Shown here: positions 60,833 through 64,000 of the stretch, piece by piece
Numbering within the stretch: the first letter of the stretch is position 1
Layout of the letters: the number at the start of each line of letters is the position of its first letter
From: JBEIQE01 sp040376705
Lineage (GTDB): Bacteria; Pseudomonadota; Alphaproteobacteria; UBA2400
Assembly: GCA_040376705.1 (NCBI GenBank)
Contig: JBEIQE010000005.1
Location: 65,040-129,039, forward strand
DNA length: 64,000 nucleotides
Direction of reading: 5' to 3'
The notes under the pieces: generated by a model
The model's database searches: none
Told to the model about the DNA's origin: nothing
The model's input: the letters and a program-made list of their open reading frames with translations, nothing else
Position numbers and translations under genes: made by a program

Positions 60833-61516
60833 CTACCTGCTGCCAAACAAAGCGCTGCCCACTCTTATATATGTAGCACCAGCGGCAACCGCCAACTCGT
60901 AATCCCCACTCATACCCATGCTCAGCTCGGACAGGTGATGTGCTTTGGCCAGGTCGGCCAACTGGGTAAAATACGGCGCCGGATCTTGCCCCCCAATTCC
61001 TCCAACTGGCGGAATGCACATCAGCCCCTCGATCAGCAGACCCGCCTTGGCGCAAGCCTCGAGCAGCCCGGGCAAGTCCTCGGGCAAGACGCCCGCCTTT
61101 TGCGGCTCGCGCCCGATATTCACCTGCACCAAGAGCCGGGGCTTTTTGCCGGTTGCCGCCATGGCGCTGGCCAGTGCGGCCACCAGCGAAGGCCGGTCGA
61201 CACTATGTATATAGTCAAACAGCTCAACCGCGGCTTTGGCCTTATTGCTTTGCAACGGACCGATGAGGTGCAATTCAAGCCCATTTTGTTGCTTTAAGTG
61301 CGTGTACTTGGCTTGCGCCTCCTGCACGCGGTTCTCGGCAAAGCGGGTTTGGCCCAAGGCAACCAGCGCTTTTACTGCCGCTTGATCATGCCCCTTGCTG
61401 ACGGCGAGCAAGCGCACACCCTCTGGCAGGCGGCCAGCAGCAAGAGCGGCTTTCTTCACGTTTGCGGTGATGAGGGCCAGACGGTCGGCGGGAGATGTTT
61501 CCATAAGGGAAGGCAT
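60833..61516 (-). CDS. YggS/PLPBP-family pyridoxal phosphate homeostasis protein
   Basis: This protein is about 227 residues. The PLP-binding Lys is in RLLAVSKGHD, with ENRVQEAQAKY, LHLIGPLQSNKAKAAVELFD, YIHSVDRPSLVAAL, LLVQVNIGREPQKAGV and MGMSGDYELAVAAGATYIRV. It buffers free PLP in the cytoplasm. The start is set at ATG 61516; the frame is open to 61609 but that part lacks family sequence and would cross the porin leader. It diverges from the first porin. Confidence 0.94.
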   Translation of the reverse strand: MPSLMETSPADRLALITANVKKAALAAGRLPEGVRLLAVSKGHDQAAVKALVALGQTRFAENRVQEAQAKYTHLKQQNGLELHLIGPLQSNKAKAAVELFDYIHSVDRPSLVAALASAMAATGKKPRLLVQVNIGREPQKAGVLPEDLPGLLEACAKAGLLIEGLMCIPPVGGIGGQDPAPYFTQLADLAKAHHLSELSMGMSGDYELAVAAGATYIRVGSALFGSR

Positions 61517-61583
61517 ACCCCAATTATGAACAGAAGGTAAATACTTGCAACTCCTAGCATTTTTAGGGGTGCGCAACGTTAAC

Positions 61584-61614
61584 CTTTTGTGTCTATTGCG
61601 CCACAGCACAAAAG
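61584..61614 (+). promoter_or_regulatory. Inverted repeat in the leader of porin 1
   Basis: CTTTTGTG (61584-61591) and its inverse CACAAAAG (61607-61614) are separated by 15 bases and lie about 110 bases upstream of the porin ATG at 61724. This may be an operator or a leader RNA hairpin. The 207-bp divergent interval to the yggS-like gene also holds a short CCTA / TAGG repeat near 61552. Function is inferred only. Confidence 0.4.
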
Positions 61615-61723
61615 CATCAGTATTTTGGGCCTAGTTTCGATTTGCCTGTGCGGCCCTGCCAGCCTTATTCAAGCCTATGCGGGAAAGCCAACCGGCGCTC
61701 CCCAACTCTTAGGATTGGTTGTT

Positions 61724-62821
61724 ATGCGTAAACTCTGGCTTGGAAGCACTGCACTCATCAGCGTACTTGCATTCGCTCCCGCAGCGTATGCCGAGCTTGA
61801 AGTTGTTATGGGCGGCTATGTGAGCACACAGGCAGGGTTCTTTGATAACGACCAGGCCAACAGCTCAGACCGCGACTTCCGCTCGAAGTCGGAAATCCGC
61901 ATCAACGCCAAAGGCACTGCCGACAACGGCCTTGAGTATGGTGCCCGCGTTGACCTGCTGACCTCGACCAACCTTTCTTCAAACGCCCGCCGCACCGGCA
62001 TCTACGCTTCTGGCCGCTATGGCCGCGTTGAGTTCGGTGACCTCGATGGCGCTTCACAAAACCTTTCAGTTCTCGGCCCCACAGTTGGCGTCGGCCAGCT
62101 CAACGGTTCGTACGTTAACTTCATCCCCACCGCTTCGCGCCCGTCGGGCAGCTCGGTGGATACGGGCGGCGGCATGATCCGTTCCCTTGATTCAGATCAG
62201 GCCACCAAGGTCACCTACTACAGCCCCCGTCTCTCGGGCTTCCAGGCTGGCGTCAGCTACGTACCTGAAGTTGATAGCCAGGAAGACGGCGAGCAAGTTC
62301 AGTTCGATAACACAGCCGGCAACCAGCGCGATATGTTCGAGCTGGGCCTGAACTACCGCAACACCTACAGTAACGGTATTCGCGTACGCGCTGGTGCCAC
62401 CTATGACCTGTCGCAGGCCAAGGATACCTCAAACCGCGAAGACATCCGCTCGTGGGGCCTCGGCATGCGCGTTGGCTATCAGGGCTTTGAGTTTGGCGGC
62501 GCTTATGTTGACAGCGGCGATTCCAACAACACCGATGGCGTAGCCAACGATGACGAAACAGCTTTCCACGTATCCGGCCGCTACGAGCAGGGCCCGTGGG
62601 GCGTAGCACTGAGCTACATCAACGAAGATTATGACGCCAACGGCGGCCGCGGTATCGATACCTCGGGCGGCAGCTACAATGCTGTAGTTCTTGGCGGCGC
62701 TTACAAGATTGCAGATGGTCTGTCGGCAGGTGCCGATCTGGCCTTCTTTGAACGTAACAAGGATACCGGTACCGACGATGACGGTTATGTACTGGTAGTA
62801 GAAACCAAAGCCTCATTCTGA
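61724..62821 (+). CDS. Gram-negative porin 1
   Basis: This is a 365-residue outer-membrane beta-barrel with a signal peptide (MRKLWLGSTALISVLAFAPA, cut near YA-ELE). Porin features are ELEVVMGGYVSTQAGFFDND, a GYRYGRVEFGDLDG-like segment (GRYGRVEFGDLDGASQNLSV), KVTYYSPRLSGFQAGVSYVP, many alternating strands, and the C-terminal VETKASF ending in Phe, which targets BAM. Loops are rich in Asp and Asn. The frame is open upstream to 61589 but ATG 61724 is preceded by AGGAT and the signal. It is a close paralogue of the next gene. Confidence 0.92.
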   Translation: MRKLWLGSTALISVLAFAPAAYAELEVVMGGYVSTQAGFFDNDQANSSDRDFRSKSEIRINAKGTADNGLEYGARVDLLTSTNLSSNARRTGIYASGRYGRVEFGDLDGASQNLSVLGPTVGVGQLNGSYVNFIPTASRPSGSSVDTGGGMIRSLDSDQATKVTYYSPRLSGFQAGVSYVPEVDSQEDGEQVQFDNTAGNQRDMFELGLNYRNTYSNGIRVRAGATYDLSQAKDTSNREDIRSWGLGMRVGYQGFEFGGAYVDSGDSNNTDGVANDDETAFHVSGRYEQGPWGVALSYINEDYDANGGRGIDTSGGSYNAVVLGGAYKIADGLSAGADLAFFERNKDTGTDDDGYVLVVETKASF

Positions 62822-62835
62822 GGCTGATGGATTGG

Positions 62836-62865
62836 AGAGATGGACTATGTGGCCGGTTCATCTCT
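62836..62865 (+). other. Stem-loop between the two porin genes
   Basis: AGAGATGGAC (62836-62845) pairs with GTTCATCTCT (62856-62865), 10 bp including one wobble, with a 10-nt loop. No T-run follows on either strand, so it is not a standard terminator. It may protect or process the mRNA so that porin 1 and porin 2 are made at different levels. Confidence 0.45.
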
Positions 62866-62917
62866 TCTCTTAAAAAAGACAAGGCCACGCACATGTGCAA
62901 CTCCCAGGAGGGTTATA

Positions 62918-64000
62918 ATGAAGAAGGTTTTACTCGCAACTACAGCCCTGATCGCTGCCAGCGCATTCGCTGCTCCCGCTCAGGCTGAACTCGAAGTCAC
63001 AGTAGGCGGTTTCACCGCTTTCCAGGCTGCGATGTTCGACAACGATACAGCTAACAACAGCGACCGTGACTTCCAGTCGGAAGCCCAGATCCTCGTTCGT
63101 GCCGACGCTACAGCCGACAACGGCCTGCAGTATGGCGCCAAGGTTCTGATGGACGCTTCGACCAGCGACACCAGCAACAGCGACGAAGTAGGTCTCTACC
63201 TCGCCGGTGCCTGGGGCCGTGTAGAACTCGGTGACGACGACGGTGCCTCAGAGCTCGTTGTTTTCGCTCCTACAGTTGGTATTGGCCAGATCAATGGTTC
63301 GTACGACGACTACGTACCTGAGGGTGCCCGTGCACACGCACTGAACGACCGTGGTGACCACAACTTCACCGCCGTTGACACAGACGACAGCACCAAGGTT
63401 ACCTACTACACACCCAAGTTCTCGGGCTTCCAGGCTGGCGTAACCTACGCTCCTGAAACCGACAACGGCGAAAACGTAGTATTCGTTGACGACTCAACCG
63501 TTAACGACAACTTCGAAGTTGGTCTCGGCTACGACGGCGAGTTCAACAACGTTATGGTTAAGGTTGGCGGTACCTATGTTATGGGTTCGGCAACAGCCGG
63601 TAACGAAGATCTCGCAGCTTGGACACTCGGCGCACAGGTTGGTTACAACGGCTTCCGATTCGGCGGTGGTTACACCGATCAGGGCGACTCGAACGCAGTT
63701 GACGGCGTAGCTGATGACGACATCAGCAGCTGGAACATCGGCGCAACTTACGAGAACGGCCCTTGGGGCGTTGGCGTAAGCTACCTCGACGTTGACTTCG
63801 ACGATGCCGGTTCGGCTGTTACCCTCGGTGCCGCTGGTGCCCTTGGTACAGGTGGCGACTACACAGCCTGGGCAGTTGGCGGTACATACACCGTTGCTCC
63901 TGGTCTGACAGTTGGTGCCGACCTTGCCATGTTCGATCGCAACGCCACTGGCGCTGTGAACGACCAGGACGGTTATGTACTGGTTACAGACGTAACAGCC
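62918..64000 (+). CDS. Gram-negative porin 2, 3' end beyond window
   Basis: Reading from ATG 62918 gives 361 codons with no stop to the window end. AGGAGG lies a few bases upstream. The signal peptide is MKKVLLATTALIAASAFAAP (cut near QA-ELE), followed by ELEVTVGGFTAFQAAMFDND, GRVELGDDDGASELVVFAPT and KVTYYTPKFSGFQAGVTYAP. Alignment with porin 1 (VLVVETKASF end) suggests only a handful of residues are missing. The gene uses a narrow codon set (GAC, GTT, GGT, AAC dominate), as expected for a very abundant protein. It is probably the main porin, with porin 1 as its less expressed neighbour. Confidence 0.93.
   Translation, partial: MKKVLLATTALIAASAFAAPAQAELEVTVGGFTAFQAAMFDNDTANNSDRDFQSEAQILVRADATADNGLQYGAKVLMDASTSDTSNSDEVGLYLAGAWGRVELGDDDGASELVVFAPTVGIGQINGSYDDYVPEGARAHALNDRGDHNFTAVDTDDSTKVTYYTPKFSGFQAGVTYAPETDNGENVVFVDDSTVNDNFEVGLGYDGEFNNVMVKVGGTYVMGSATAGNEDLAAWTLGAQVGYNGFRFGGGYTDQGDSNAVDGVADDDISSWNIGATYENGPWGVGVSYLDVDFDDAGSAVTLGAAGALGTGGDYTAWAVGGTYTVAPGLTVGADLAMFDRNATGAVNDQDGYVLVTDVTA

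Overview
The window reads as chromosomal DNA of an alphaproteobacterium with moderately high GC content. The evidence is gene content and gene order. A ubiG / lysC / ptsP / ispG / prfA / prmC / DUF4167 block, an lpoA-like / rsmI / yraN / BON / gshB block, ftsK with lolA a few kilobases away, a GAF-containing PtsP and two Gram-negative porins all fit that class. I cannot place the order; Rhodospirillales-like or Micavibrio-like relatives are guesses. I see no tRNA, rRNA, CRISPR array, insertion sequence or prophage.

Layout. Positions 1-7956 (minus) are one uninterrupted reading frame, open at the left edge, that encodes a giant secreted repeat protein of at least 2652 residues built from about 57 copies of a 46-residue beta-rich unit. 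A divergent promoter region separates it from a GDP-mannose synthesis gene (8193-9632). Positions 9.7-14.5 kb (minus) hold a compact operon: rsmI, yraN, a coiled-coil membrane protein, a BON lipoprotein, a SirB1-type protein, gshB and a small unknown gene. An lpoA-like lipoprotein diverges from it with overlapping 5' ends. Positions 15.7-26.7 kb (minus) are housekeeping: rsmC, DUF4167, prmC, prfA, ispG, a RodZ-like gene, ptsP, a nitronate-monooxygenase-like gene and lysC, with ubiG diverging. Positions 27.5-36 kb hold a desaturase/methyltransferase cluster, an amidase, grxC, murI, comF, a BioC-like methyltransferase, a Nudix hydrolase and a parvulin. Two pseudopilin-like genes precede secA (38604-41360).

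After secA the window becomes accessory. Positions 42379-45825 hold five small plus-strand genes that look like paralogues of the head domain of class II poly(A)-polymerase/CCA-adding nucleotidyltransferases, with a sixth unrelated gene among them. The first copy keeps the GS and DxD catalytic signature and the others have lost it. An unusual ATP-grasp plus aspartoacylase-like pair and two related winged-helix-like genes lie between lolA and ftsK. After ftsK and a UbiH-family hydroxylase, 54211-56690 carries a second tandem array of six tightly packed small genes. At least two pairs of these are clear duplicates and all are of unknown function. The window ends with a degenerate-receiver regulator, a YcbK-like peptidase, a YggS protein and two tandem porins, the second cut by the right edge.

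The parts most worth following up are the giant adhesin-like gene, the degenerate nucleotidyltransferase array and the second small-protein array. Housekeeping calls are firm. Functions of the accessory genes are inferred only from motifs readable by eye.
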